Assembly (NCBI GenBank): GCA_036346245.1
Contig: CM070735.1
Coordinates: 29,928,410-29,992,409 of the forward strand
DNA: 64,000 nt
Direction: 5' to 3'
Origin: Bonia amplexicaulis
Taxonomy: Eukaryota; Streptophyta; Magnoliopsida; Poales; Poaceae
The notes beneath the pieces were generated by a model. That model did not search any database. It worked only from the letters and a program-made list of their open reading frames with translations, and had not been told where the DNA came from. Positions 1 through 11,447 of this stretch are shown one piece after another. Numbering within the stretch: position 1 is the stretch's first letter; every line of letters begins with the position of its first letter. Position numbers and translations under genes: made by a program.

Positions 1-3000
1 ACTATCTATCACATTACGTGATAAACCCTTTGTAAATTGGTGCGCAGATTCTTAGCGATGCGGACATAGTCCATGCTATCACTCCCGAGTTTTTCGACTT
101 TTCGGCAGACTTCAACCGCCTCTTAACATGCCGAGATGACTTCATATTGTCCTTAGAACTGTTCACCTTGATAATTACAACCGATTATCACGGTTCATCG
201 GGATAGCGGTATCGGTTTTCAACTACCGTCAAATCCATAAGGAGTTCACGAAGCCACTCGGCCTCAACGGTGGCGGTATCTAATCTTGTGAGTTCGCTTC
301 CATTGTTGACCTCGTTAAGATGGTGCGCTTGCAAGACTTCCAGAAACAAGACCACCTCCAAGTGTGAACACATATCCACTCGTGGCTTTTATCTCATCGA
401 GATCGAGATCCAATTTGAATCATCAGAGCCCTCCGGACCTTTGGGTACCCAAAGATAGTGAATGCCATAACTCATGGTTGTCTTTAGATAGCGCATCACT
501 CTCTCAAGAGCACGCCAATGATCATCTCCCGGATTTGAAACAAATCGGCTTAGCTTGCTCACAGCAAACGAGATGTCAGGCCTCGTAGCACTAGCTAAAT
601 ACATTAATGAGCCAATAATCTGGGAGTATCTCAATTGATCCCTTGTTATTCTTCGGTTTTTCCTCAATAACACACTAGGATCATAAGGGTAGAAGCGAGC
701 TTGCGATCACTATAACCAAAGCGACTCAAGACCTTCTCCACATAGTGGGATTGCACAAGTGTAACCCCACCATCACCTCCTCTCAAGAGCTTAATGTTAA
801 GAATCACATCACCACTCCCAAATCTTTCATTTCAAAACTCTTGGATGAAAGTCCTTGACCTCCTCAATCACATTGAGATTGGTCCCAAAAATCAGTATGT
901 CATCAACATACAAGCACAAGATCACTCCTTCTCCCCCACCATAGCGATAGTACACACATTTGTCGGCTTCATTCACAGCAAAGCCAGCAGATGTCAATGT
1001 TTTGTCGAACTTCTCATGCCATTGTTTAGGTGCTTGCTTTAGGCCATACAAAGATTTTAACAACTTGCACACCTTTCCTTCTTGACCTTCTACCACAAAA
1101 CCGTCTGGCTGATCCATATAAATTTCCTCCTCCAACTCTCCATTTAGGAAAGCTGTCTTAACGTCCATTTGATGAACGAGAAGACCATGAGAGGCGACTG
1201 GGCAAGTAGTACTCGAATTGTGGTCAATCGGGCAACAGTGAATAAGTATCACGTAAGTCCTCGCCTTCTTTACGAGTATAACCCTTGGCCACAAGCCTTG
1301 CCTTGTACTTTTCAATTGTACCATCAGGCCTAAGCTTTTTCTTGAAAACCCATTTACATCCTACAGGTTTACACCCATAAGGACGGTCAACAACCTCCCA
1401 AGTTCCATTAGACATAATAGAATCCATCTCACTGCATCGCTTCCTTCCAAGAGTCGAGTCGGAGAAGAATATGCCTCTTCAATGGTTCTTGGAGTGTCAT
1501 CCACGAGGTATACAATGAAATCATCACCAAAGGATTTTGCAATCCTCTGTCTCTTACTCTTTCGAGTAACTTCATTGTTATCCTCCTCAGGATTTTCCAT
1601 AGGCATTTGTTCAACATGTTCTATCGGCACAAAAGAATCAAGGGAAATTATAGGTTCTTGACTAGATGAGCTAGGTACATCACTTTTATAGGAAATTCAT
1701 TCTCAAAAATGTAGCATCTCTCGACTCTATGATTGTACCAACACGCACGTCGGTACTCAGATTTTATAATTAAGAACCTATAACCCACGCGTGCATAGCA
1801 TAACCAAGAAATACACAATCTACGGTTTTGGTCCAAGTTTACGCTTCTTGACAATTGGCACGTTAACTTTGGCCAAACATCCCCAGTCTTGCAAGTATGA
1901 GAGAGTCAACTTCTTCTTTTCCCATTCCTCGAATGGTGTTACTTCTTTGTTCTTTGTAGGAACTCTATTCAGGACATGACACGCAGTCAATAAAGCCTCA
2001 CCCCACCATTCCTTAGAAAGTCCCGATGTCTCACATGGCGTTAACCAAATCGATTATAGTGCGGTTCTTTCTTTCGGCAACCCGTTTGATTCGGAGAATA
2101 GGAGGCGCCCTCTCATGAATAATTCCATGTTCCTCACAAAATGAAGTAAACTCATTTGAAAAATACTCTCCCCACGATCGACCTTACCCGCTTGATTTTT
2201 CTTTCAAGTTGGTTTTCTACCTCGACTTTATAGATCTTAAAATAATTAAATGCTTCATCTTTTGTTTTCAATAAGTACACATAGCAAAATCTAGTGCAAT
2301 CATCTATAAGCGTCATGAAATATTTCTTTCCACCTTTAGTCAATACGCCATTCATCTCGCACAAATCGGAATGAATGAGTTCTAACGGTGCCAAATTCCT
2401 CGCCTCTTTTGCTGCCTTGTGAGGCTTGCGAGGTTGTTTCGATTGAACACACGCATGGCACTTAGAACCTTTGACCAAAGTGAATTTCGGATTAAACTCA
2501 TATTAGCTAAGCGCGTCATACACCCAAAGTTAACATGACAAAGTCGTGAATGCCAAACATTGATTCATCATCATCGTTACACACATGGTTCACAACTTTA
2601 TTATAGGAATCCATCAAAGAGAAACGAAATAAGCCTCCGCTTTATAACCTTTACCAACAAATGTTCCATACTTAGATACAACACATTTATTGGACTCGAA
2701 TGTAAGCTTAAAACCATCTCTACACAGAGAGATCCACGACAGATTCTTCTTTATTGAGGGGACATGCTACACGTTCTTCAGCTGCACGGTCTTTCCCGAA
2801 GTAAACTTCAGATCGACCGTACCAACACCATGAACAGATGCATGTGATCCGTTCCCCATCAACAAGGAGGAACCTCGACAGACCTGATAAGATGAAAACA
2901 AGGAAATATCGGCACACACATGAATATTAGCACCGGTGTCAATCCACCACTCGGTGATTGACAAACCGAAAGAACTGTAGGTAAATAATTACTGCACCGA

Positions 3001-4108
3001 TGTTCCTCCAAAGATCACTAATAATCATGTTGGTGATTTCTTTCGCTTATCCTTGCGGTCTGCGGACAATCCTTAGCCCAATGGCCGAATCACCGCACAC
3101 AAAGCAACCGCCCTTTCCTTTACCTTTCTTCTTAAACTCAGTGGTAGTCTTTGGCTTGACAAAAGGCTTATTTTTCTTCTTATTGTAGGCAGCCTGAGGG
3201 TTCTTCTTCTGCACCAAATTGGCACTAGAACCTCCTCAAGAACAACTTTCTTGCCACGAGTATCTTTTGCCCTCGCCTTCTCTTCAACACCAAGAGTTCC
3301 AATGAGATCGAGAACACCGAACTCCCGCCTCTTGTGTTTTAGAGAGGTAGCAAAATATGACCAAGAAGGTGGTAACTTGGCGATAATACCGCCGACCACA
3401 AACTTGTCCCGTAACTCGCACTTATTATTCTCAAGCTCCTTTGCGGCGCTGAATCTCATGAGCTTGTTCTACCACGTAAGCGGTCATCGACCATCTTGTA
3501 GTCATAGAACCGCTCCATGACATACGATTCATCGCCAAGATCGGAAACTCCGAACTTGGCCTCAAGTGCATCCCACATCTCTTTGCCCGTAGGCAAATGC
3601 ATGTACACATCCACAATGTTATCTCGCTAGTATGTTGACAAGTGCACTCGAAACAAGTTATCCGCTAAATTGAACTTGCGTTCGTCCTCAGCAGATAGAG
3701 GCTCAGCGGGCTTGCCTTGTGCAACATGAAAACATTCCATGGCAGTAAACCACAGGATCGCACGTGCACGCCATCTCTTAAAATTGGAACCATCAAACGG
3801 AGGGTGCGGCTTAAGCGACGACGCAAAGCCAACTACCGAAAAAGACCTATCAAGTTTTTGGATTGTTGGATATATAGTCAATTTTCGGCATATTTTAATC
3901 CAGAAATTAAGCATATATAACATGACATACAAGAGCATGAGTGATTCAACAATCATGTATTCATATTCGCTAATGAACAAGCTAACAAGATCACCTATTA
4001 ACATATTCACGGTATACGAAATGAATACATCAGAGAAGAGTTCAGGTTATACCCTCGGGCGGGGCCAGTGTCGGTGACACCAGATGCGCCGTTACCATCA
4101 GTCGACAT
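1..4108 (-). pseudogene. copia gag-pol polyprotein remnant
   Basis: Gag appears to start at 4108 (MSTDGNG..., minus strand). About 220 AT-rich bases with splice-like borders (GT near 4050, AG near 3835) precede the conserved part reading KPHPPFDGSNFKRW at about 3800. Gag continues to about 3070. The protease DTGA motif lies at about 2950-2930 (WWIDTGANIHV). The integrase core is at 2478-2152 (HSDLCEMNG, LIDDCTRFCYVYLL). RT is at about 1630-830, with QMDVKTAFLNGELEEEIYM and the catalytic YVDDILIFG. RNase H spans 673-1, with NPGDDHWRALERVMRYL and EAEWLRELLMDL. Multiple frameshifts and stops separate these pieces. What is seen is domain order and motifs; a functional product is not expected. Confidence 0.88.
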
Positions 4109-4214
4109 GATGGCCTATTCGATGTAGTCGATCGAGACTTGATGCAGGACGAGGCGTGATGCAGGAAGATGTTCGCAGTGCAGTATCGCGAGCAGTTCAC
4201 CACCAGGATGAAGA

Positions 4215-4925
4215 CGAAGTCACAGAATGAGTAGTCGCGCCAATGCGCTCCCCAAAAACTTGATCGCCCGTCTACCCGTGCAGGTACTCAGACGGACGGA
4301 GTTTCGGAGGCCTACTCGCCCAGAGCCTTCTGCGCGCAAGGTTCTGGACCGGAGATTGCAGATAGCAGCAACAAAAACAGAACTGATCTTTATATATCCT
4401 TCGTATGGAAAAGAAATGAAGAGGCGCCGAATCGCAAAAGCGAAGGCGCGTAATAAAGAAAACGAAGGGCGAATAGCTGCGCAGCCATTACCCGAGAATA
4501 ACTGCAGTCATAACCCACTCGTAACTGCCATCCATTCGTTAATGCTATTTACTGCGAGTCGGTGCGTTTCGATTTTCGAATAGATAAAGAAAACGCGCCG
4601 CACCCGATCACGCTGCGCGCGCGAGCTCGCGCACACACGCACACGCACACGCACACGCACACGCACCGCACGACGCACGCAAGACGCGACGCGACGCACG
4701 ACGGCGCGGCTCGGCTCGGCTCGGCGTGGTGGCGAGGGAAGCGAGCGCGGCGGCAGCGTATTGGCTCTCTCCAACTTCACAGGGGTTACCACGTTCCACC
4801 TTTTAAAGTGGTGTAACTCCCATTCAATTCTCCATATGGTACTAAGCAGCTTTTTCCATGTGGGCCTAGGAATTTCATTTGATTAATTGCTAAATTAAAT
4901 GGGCCAAAAGCCAATTAATCCAACA
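4215..4925 (-). repeat. 5' LTR of the copia element (inner boundary approximate)
   Basis: The outer end is TGTTGGATTAATTGG on the minus strand from 4925, typical of grass copia LTRs. A TATA-like TATATAAAG lies at about 4393-4402 in the correct orientation for transcription into gag. The segment holds a GC-rich stretch and a CA-rich microsatellite. The inner end is inferred from where leader sequence seems to begin and could be off by tens of bases. Confidence 0.5.
4631..4666. repeat. (CACACG)n microsatellite inside the LTR
   Basis: About six units of the hexamer ACACGC in perfect or near-perfect array, followed by short GGCTC pentamer repeats near 4708-4726. Purely a simple-sequence tract. 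Confidence 0.9.
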
Positions 4926-5700
4926 AGTTCTGGGCGGTGGTCTGTTTGGCACGCAGATTAGCTCCAGCCCGTGAATGTGAGGTTTCCAGAAAGGTCCAAT
5001 ATGCCCCGAATGATGTTTGGTGTATTGGTGTTTACATTTATAGATGTACGGCAATTAATAATCTGAAACTACTTATAGCCATCGCGTGTTCGAATACAAG
5101 TAATGAAATAACAAAAAATAAGCGATGCTTGTTTGAATTTTTACGCCACTTTCTTCGAACCGATGCATGCGAGATAAAAGCTTTGACCTACCAGTAAGAC
5201 TTTGTAAAGATTGTTCAAGCTCCCAAGAACCCATCATCGCTTCCATTGCATGAACACGCATCTTCTTTGAAGTTGTTCCAGTAAACATCATGATGACAAA
5301 AAGTACTACCATTACATAAGGATTGACACAAGACAAATCATATAATAGCAAATCAACAACCTTGGCGTAACTTCATGAAACAATATCTTGATTTTTTTCA
5401 CCATCCCAAAACTATAGAAATGGACTTCAATTATTTTTCATTGATAGCTTTTGGTCAAGATTTAGACAACCAAGAATATAGCTAGCAAAAAGTATATCTA
5501 TTGCCATAAGATGAATAGACAAAACAATTCTTCCAAGCAAACAGGTCTTCTAGCAACGAACATAAAGATCAAGTGCATATACAACACTATCTCTGTCCTG
5601 AGATATGTGGTTTCAGTTTTGACATCCAATCATCCGTGCGAGCAAACGCAGGAAGTTACTATCACGTAGCGAGAATGGAACAGATAAGCGCATGTAGAAC
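4926..5700. other. Intergenic; possible unassigned minus-strand exon
   Basis: Mostly AT-rich sequence without a recognised gene. On the minus strand, about 5370-5205 reads as an open segment containing FVIMMFTGTTSKKM and VHAMEAMMGSWELEQ, ending at a good donor (ACTG/GTAGGT). I do not recognise the family. It could be one exon of a broken gene whose GC-rich 5' part is the neighbouring 5700-6440 block, or chance. Confidence 0.25.
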
Positions 5701-6500
5701 GAGAGACGCTAACATGCGCGACCTCGCATGACCTCAAAACTCTCCACACGGAGCGCATCACAATTCACAAACCAAGATCGCACATAATCCAAACTTATCC
5801 AATTCAACACCGATTTACTCCAATCCGAATTGGGAGGCGGTCGACGGGGTGGCGACGCGGAGGCGGTGACGTGGGCCTCCAGCGACAGCACAGACAATGG
5901 GTGGGCGCGATGGTCGCTTTTCTCCTCTCCCCCGCCGCCGGGAGAAGCTAGGGTTCGGCGGCGGCGCGGCGCTGCGTCCATAGCGAGCCCGTGGTCGGGT
6001 AGTGAAATGCCATCGATTCTCTGGCGCCGGAGGAGGTGAGGCGGCCGCGCGCCGTGAAGCGCAGCGCAACGACCTCGGCGGTTGGGGGCTTTGGTTGGTG
6101 CGGGTGGGACGAGCTGAGGAGGCGATGGTGGCGCGGAGGGGCGGAGGGAGGAGGCGGCACAGGTGGGGGCGGAGGAGAGGAGCCAAGCGGCGCAAGGGGA
6201 GGAGGAGAGGAGCGGCGGGAGGAGAGAGGAGGAGGGCAGGTGGGGCGGAGGAGGGCATGGGGCGGGCGGGGAGGAGGGCGTGGGCGGAGGAGAGGAGCAG
6301 GTGGGTGGGCGGAGGCGGCGGGCGCGGGCGGGCGTGGGCGGGGGGCGCGGGCGGGGCGGTGAAAAGGCGGCAGGCGGACCGGAAGAAGAGGCGTTGGGCG
6401 TGGGGAGGAGCATCGCGGGTGGGTGGGAATAGAAAATAATGGAATCGGTATGTTGTAATGGTAGTGGTGGGTAATTTTCCTCCAACCCATGAGGAGATAC
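5700..6500. other. GC-rich, low-complexity block
   Basis: Strongly purine/pyrimidine-biased GC-rich DNA (GGAGG / CCTCC runs) gives long proline/serine/arginine-rich frames on both strands. On the minus strand a frame from about 6386 could be a grass-type 5' exon, but it has no recognisable domain and the composition alone can explain its length. No function is assigned. Confidence 0.4.
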
Positions 6501-7509
6501 AAAACTTCGGTTTGAGTACCCTTGAGGAGCTCCGAAAAAACGTGAGCGTGCCTTCAACTCCACCTTTTCTTGGAGCGAGTTTTGGAGTTGACCCGTTTGA
6601 CTAGACAAGTTTAAGCAAAGTTGAAAAAAATTGCGAGCGGAGTCCCAAACAGCCCTAAAACTCACACCACAAATGCTCGTCTGCCCATGCAACGGAAGAA
6701 GTAGTAGTGTGTAGAACGTCGCACGGGATCCATCGAGTCCAAACGGGCCGGGCGGCACCACGAGTCAAACACCGGGCGCAAGTGTGGTAGGCCCACAGGT
6801 ACATCATCGTTCCCGAGGACCTCAGCAGCCGCGGGTCCACCACGAGCTAGCTGTTATCCGAAACAACGGCATGCGTCCAATTGACACCGCCCACGCGGGG
6901 CCCGCCGGCTAAGCTCGCGCCCCGCGGAAAACAGTCAGAAACGGACGCCCGACGCCGCGACGGGGACCTGCTGCGAGGGGCAGCAGGGTTGGGGTTTTTT
7001 TGTTTCCACTTTGGTTTTTGATTTTTAACTGTTTTGTAAAAGATAATATAAATTAAAAATTATATATAATTTAGTTGATATAACTAATTTGGTATAACGT
7101 CTGCTATAATTTAGCTATAGATTATATTTTAAAAAGACATATTGTTTGAAAGTAAATTATTATAGCAACCAGTCAAAAAGCCAAAGCTAAAGCCCTCTCG
7201 AACCCACCCTAGGTCCTCGTGCGCGTACATCACATGACGCCTCTCATGCGGGCTCGAAGCCGCGATGATTTTCTCAAGGTGGTGGATTGTTTTTCTGTTG
7301 CGAATACTCATTTGGGCGACTTAGCTCGATGGGGAGGGGTAGATCCACGAGTTGGACCGAGCTTGTGGGCTTTGAATCGTGTTGGGCTGTGCTAGCCTGG
7401 TCACCTCGTACATGCCGTGCAATGCCAGCAAAACTCATTTAAGTCCACCGTATTGTGTTGGCTCAAGCTTGGTACTATTGGAAGCGTGGTAGCCTATCAA
7501 GAAACTAGT
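6500..7509. other. Intergenic, no gene recognised
   Basis: The segment at 6540-6657 ends in a GGGCTGTTTGGGAC-like sequence (minus strand) resembling the termini of grass DNA transposons, but no partner end was found. 7000-7160 is AT-rich. No coding signal was seen. Confidence 0.4.
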
Positions 7510-8275
7510 ACCGATACATTTAAGGAGTAAGATTGACGGTTACAATACATACATAGGCCAACCAAGGCAAACATGTTGTCTTCAAGGCCCCAACAATTCT
7601 AGACAAGCAACTCATGGGCACCTTTACATACCAAAAAGAGAGTATGGAGGACGCAACGATCATGTAGCTGGCGCCTCTGCAATTACATGTTCTCGAGCGT
7701 AAGGCAGGCACCGAGATGTTTTGTAGGCCTAGGATCGTCGTCGATCCTGTCACATCCCCAAAGCTACAGGGTCTTGAGGTTGCCATAGAGAACCAGAGCA
7801 GCAAGCTACCTACGATCCATCATGTGGTCAACAATAGTGAGCTCCTCAAGCATCACGACACTGCCCCACGACAACAATGCCATTGTAGCTACCCTCGCAA
7901 GTTGCAACCTGCAAGCTCTAGCTTCACCAACCGCTTGCAGCCGTGGGCGAGGATGGTAAGGCCGATGTTAGTGACCTTGTCGTCTTCACTGGTGCCGTAG
8001 AGTGAGGAGGACGCGACAACAATGTGAATGATTTGGAGGTGCACAAAGGCGGAGACCGATCAGAGAGCGAGGTTGGTGCACCTGTGTTGCTCAAGCTTTT
8101 GCAACGTCGTGCAGCCTCCGGCGATATCCATCAGCCCACCAGACTTGGACGCGGTTGTGGTCGAGAGGCGGCAGAGGTTGGGGAACTGGCAATGAGAGGC
8201 CGCAAGGTATGTCGTTTGCGAGAAACCCGTCTTGCCTGCATCGGGCTTTTCGAGCCATGCCGACCCTAACACAGC
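7510..8275 (-). pseudogene. F-box/LRR protein pseudogene fragment
   Basis: On the minus strand, scattered frames give leucine-rich-repeat sequence in collinear order. About 8190-8070 holds GGLMDIAGGCTTLQKLE. About 7965-7905 holds LTILAHGCKRLVKLELAGC. About 7860-7820 holds MLEELTIVDHMMD. About 7790-7730 holds GNLKTL, a stop, then LWGCDRIDDDPRP. About 7720-7540 holds HLGACLTLEN, ELLV, a stop, then NCWGLEDNMFALVGLC. This pattern of 25-28-residue repeats is that of plant F-box/LRR proteins. At least four in-frame stops and several frame changes show it is dead. The F-box itself is not visible, so the fragment covers mainly the LRR C-terminal half. Introns are not evident, so retro-duplication or capture by a transposon are both possible. 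Confidence 0.72.
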
Positions 8276-8289
8276 CCATTGAAACATGT

Positions 8290-9290
8290 CGTGTTGTTCG
8301 ACGTGCCTGATTTTTAGTCCTAGTCCAGACCTAACCTGCTACATGTCGTGTTATATCTAAACTGTGCCATATCGACCTAATCTCAAATCGGCCCGTAAAT
8401 ACATGGCCCAACTCCCCTCTACAGGGGAAGGGGCATAAAGGGGGAGAATCAAGTGCTCCGTAATTTTGGGTGGTTTCTCAATTGTACCCCTAGAAAATGA
8501 CCTATGTGTGGGTGGGTAATTAGGCAGTTTTTCATCCATACCGTGCAGTTGTCTATATTCTATAATGATGTTTGTGTACTTTCCCATTTACAGTACAAGC
8601 TAGCCCCCTTCCCCTGTTTTGTCATCTGTTCTATAACTAGGTGTAGTTTTCATGAGCACCTTTGGCCCTGCTCAAAAGAGCTTTTTTTGGGTGGCATATG
8701 GCTGAAAATTACTGTAATTGACTGAAAAAACACTATAGCCGACGGAGGCTTATTTGGCATAATTAAATTGATCACGTATAATGCAAACAAATACGAGAAA
8801 AAAGAACCAGCAAAAAAGCTCAGAGTATAGAAAAAGACGAAATTTATGGATAGTGCAAAATAAACCAGAAGCTAGAAGCTCAAGCCGAAACGAGTAGGAC
8901 CTACTTAGTTGCAAAGTAATGTCGCTGATTTGTTCTAATTAGTACAATAGTATTAGGTGCACAAATTATTATACTTCAATAGCCTGCGCTCTTCCGACGC
9001 AATTTGGTGATGGCGGTATTGCCCCCCATAAGATAGCATGATATCTCGACCTTTCATGCTGGATTAAGCAAGGGCTCCATAATGTTATCTTTCAGTCAAT
9101 CGGATTATATAAATGCTGAATTCAAATGATAAAAATAAAAAAAGGAATACGTTTTATGGTGGAAATTGTAGCGTCTATGGACAACTAAGAGAACCACGTC
9201 GGAGAAAATATAATAAACTCTCTTAACAGTGGACTCAAACTGTCCAACCAACTTAGAGTGAATTGCAGTAAATTACATCATAAAACGTTA
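8290..9290. other. Intergenic, no gene recognised
   Basis: AT-rich, no coding signal. There are short repeats of a TGTCGTGTT motif near 8284-8355. Confidence 0.5.
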
Positions 9291-9725
9291 GGCCTACCGG
9301 GCTACCAGGGGAGATGTCTCCTGTCCCCGGTCCCTGTGGAGACCCGATCCTCAGGTCCTGTAGGGATTACAAATAAGCTGAATTATTTTTTAAAATAATA
9401 ATATAATTTTGTTTATTAACTTATAATTATTTAGATATACTTTTTAAAAAAATATAGCTTCATGATATATATTGTAACATATAGATTCAAGTTTTAGTCT
9501 AGATATACAAAAAAAGAATACAATTTTTCATATTAAAAACCCTAATTTATCATAAAATTTATTTTTACTGGGTCCCGTTGGACCCCGTGGGAAAAGATGG
9601 TCCCATCCACATCCTGCTAATGTAAAGGGCATGTCCCTGTTCCCCGTGGGGGGAGATCATCCCGCCCCATGGTGAAATTTTCTGTGGGGCCGCCTCCATA
9701 GGGAAATTGCCACCTGTCACTAAGA
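9290..9725. mobile_element. Possible non-autonomous element with C/G-run ends (unclassified)
   Basis: Both ends are rich in short inverted CCCCG / CGGGG, CCCTGTGG and GGGGAGAT motifs (9298-9365 and 9570-9690) around an AT-rich core. This looks like a MITE-like repeat, but clean terminal inverted repeats and target duplication could not be defined. Confidence 0.3.
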
Positions 9726-10960
9726 CGATCCATCTTCACTCACAATCTTCTATTTTAAAAAGGGTTCTCGCTCAATACACCCCTATCATCAAGCACCATT
9801 TACATTGGGAAAGCCCATGACTCATCTTGTAAGTTGATGTCACTCTATTTTGAGAAAAGTTTTTACCTGACACATAATATATAACATCATTTGCATTCGG
9901 AGTACATTCTACTTCCTAAAGTCCTATAGGTGACATGCAACCTTTCAAGTACATAGTGCAGGAACAAAGGGAATTGCTATACCGCATACGTGCGATGAAT
10001 GGTAAAAAAAATTAGACGCTACCCACAACTATCCTTCTTTAGAGCCTTCCTCCCATGGCCCCATGTCTGCTCCACTGACTCAACTACTGCCATCGTGCCA
10101 CTGCCCTTTTTTTCGTATAGGCCCGCAAGTTGGATACAAAACATCTCATTTCGCTGGAATATAGGTGATCTCACACTCGTGGAATCACTATCTCCACGCT
10201 ATCTATTTCTTCTTCCTCTCGCTTCTCTCTTCAGGTGAGGAGAGGATGTTGTGGTGGCGCACTAGACGTGAGTAAAGGATCCAGAGGCATAATGGTGATG
10301 TGAGTTGGCGACGAGGCACTAGGCTTGTCTCACACCATGCAGGTCTGAGCTTGCCAATAATGAGACACCACACCACCCTCTTCTCTGATGATGAGCTCTC
10401 ATACTTATTTTCGCCTACACACTTCCCGTCGTGTATGTCTTTTGATTCACGCTTTTGCTCAATTTATTTTATGTGTGTGCTTGAATTGTTGCATAAAGTG
10501 TTCTTTTTTGTTGCAATCTTGTTACGTGCATTTGCTTGATTTGTTGCAGGCATTTGTTCAAATTGTGCTCTACTTGTTGCAGAAAATATGTTTTTGTTGC
10601 AATCTTGTTCAGACATTTGCTTGATTGGTTACAACATTAGTTTGAATTGTTGCAAGAAGTGTTCCTTTTGTTGTAATATTGTTGAACATTTTGAGGTTGT
10701 TGCAATATTTATGTAAACACTCGTATAAATGTTAAAATTGTATAAATTTTTGAACAACATTCACAATGGATAAAATTACCCAAAAATTACACTATGAAGT
10801 ACGTTGTGTCAGAAGCCTGTATATAAATTTTCGTAATTTTTGAGCTCATTTGATATATTTAAAAATTTAAACAAACATTAAACAAAAAAAATTAGGACAC
10901 GTAATTAAGCTGACTAATCAGTCGGCTTAATCACCTGCCGTCTGCCTGCGGGGCGGCAGG
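9726..10960. other. Intergenic region upstream of the phosphatase gene
   Basis: No gene was recognised. The stretch 10470-10720 is a degenerate tandem array of TTGTTGCAA / TTGCTTGATTTGTTGC motifs with an irregular period of about 40 bases. Confidence 0.45.
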
Positions 10961-11036
10961 CGCTTGCCGCCGGGCTCTCTCCATGTATCGTCTCCCCTGC
11001 GCTGCCACTCGCCCACCAAACAATATAAGTGCTATT

Positions 11037-11046
11037 TCTATAAATA
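11037..11046 (+). promoter_or_regulatory. Candidate TATA box of the phosphatase gene
   Basis: CTATAAATAC is a near-consensus plant TATA box about 400 bp before the ATG at 11448, in sense orientation. That implies a long 5' leader. A nearer TATA-less start is equally possible. Confidence 0.4.
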
Positions 11047-11447
11047 CACTCCACATACAACTAATTTTATAAATACTATCACAAATAATTCTAAATCTGC
11101 TAAAAACTCCACAATTACGCGACTGTCCAACTGTCCGTGGACCGCGGAGAAAACGCACCCACGTTTCCCTACCAATAAATTCCACCAACCAAGAAAACCA
11201 ATTTGCCACCTGTGTACGCCTCCGCCTTCTCCTGGGGTTTTAGACACAGCGCTTCCCATTTCTCGCGTCCCCCAGGCCACGAGCCCACGAGCAAAACCAC
11301 CACCCCCTCTCGATCCACGGATTTCCCCTTCCACGCCTCCACGGATCTGCTGGTTCTGGAGGGCGAAGAGGACACTGGAGGCATCTCGCCGTCTAGGGTT
11401 TGAATCTCGAGCTGTTGTAGGACAGGGGGCCGGGGGATAGGAGGGGC

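Larger units (their letters stand above)
1..4925 (-). mobile_element. Degenerate Ty1-copia LTR retrotransposon, truncated by the window's left edge
   Basis: Read on the minus strand the element runs LTR, gag, protease, integrase, reverse transcriptase, RNase H. That order, with integrase before RT, is diagnostic of Ty1-copia. The 5' LTR begins with TGTTGG at 4925. The 3' LTR is not seen and must lie left of position 1. Every domain is split among frames by stops and indels, so the copy looks non-functional. Family assignment is firm; the exact lineage is not determined. An evident tRNA-iMet primer site was not found. Confidence 0.9.

Noticed and set aside
4925..6660. CTGTTTGG motifs at 4940 and 6650 as ends of one transposon
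   Set aside because: They are on opposite strands as inverted ends should be, but only about nine bases agree and no target duplication flanks them.
5709..6761. 350-residue minus-strand open frame as a protein gene
   Set aside because: Composition is proline/serine/arginine low complexity from a strand-biased GC-rich tract; other frames there are equally open and no domain is visible.
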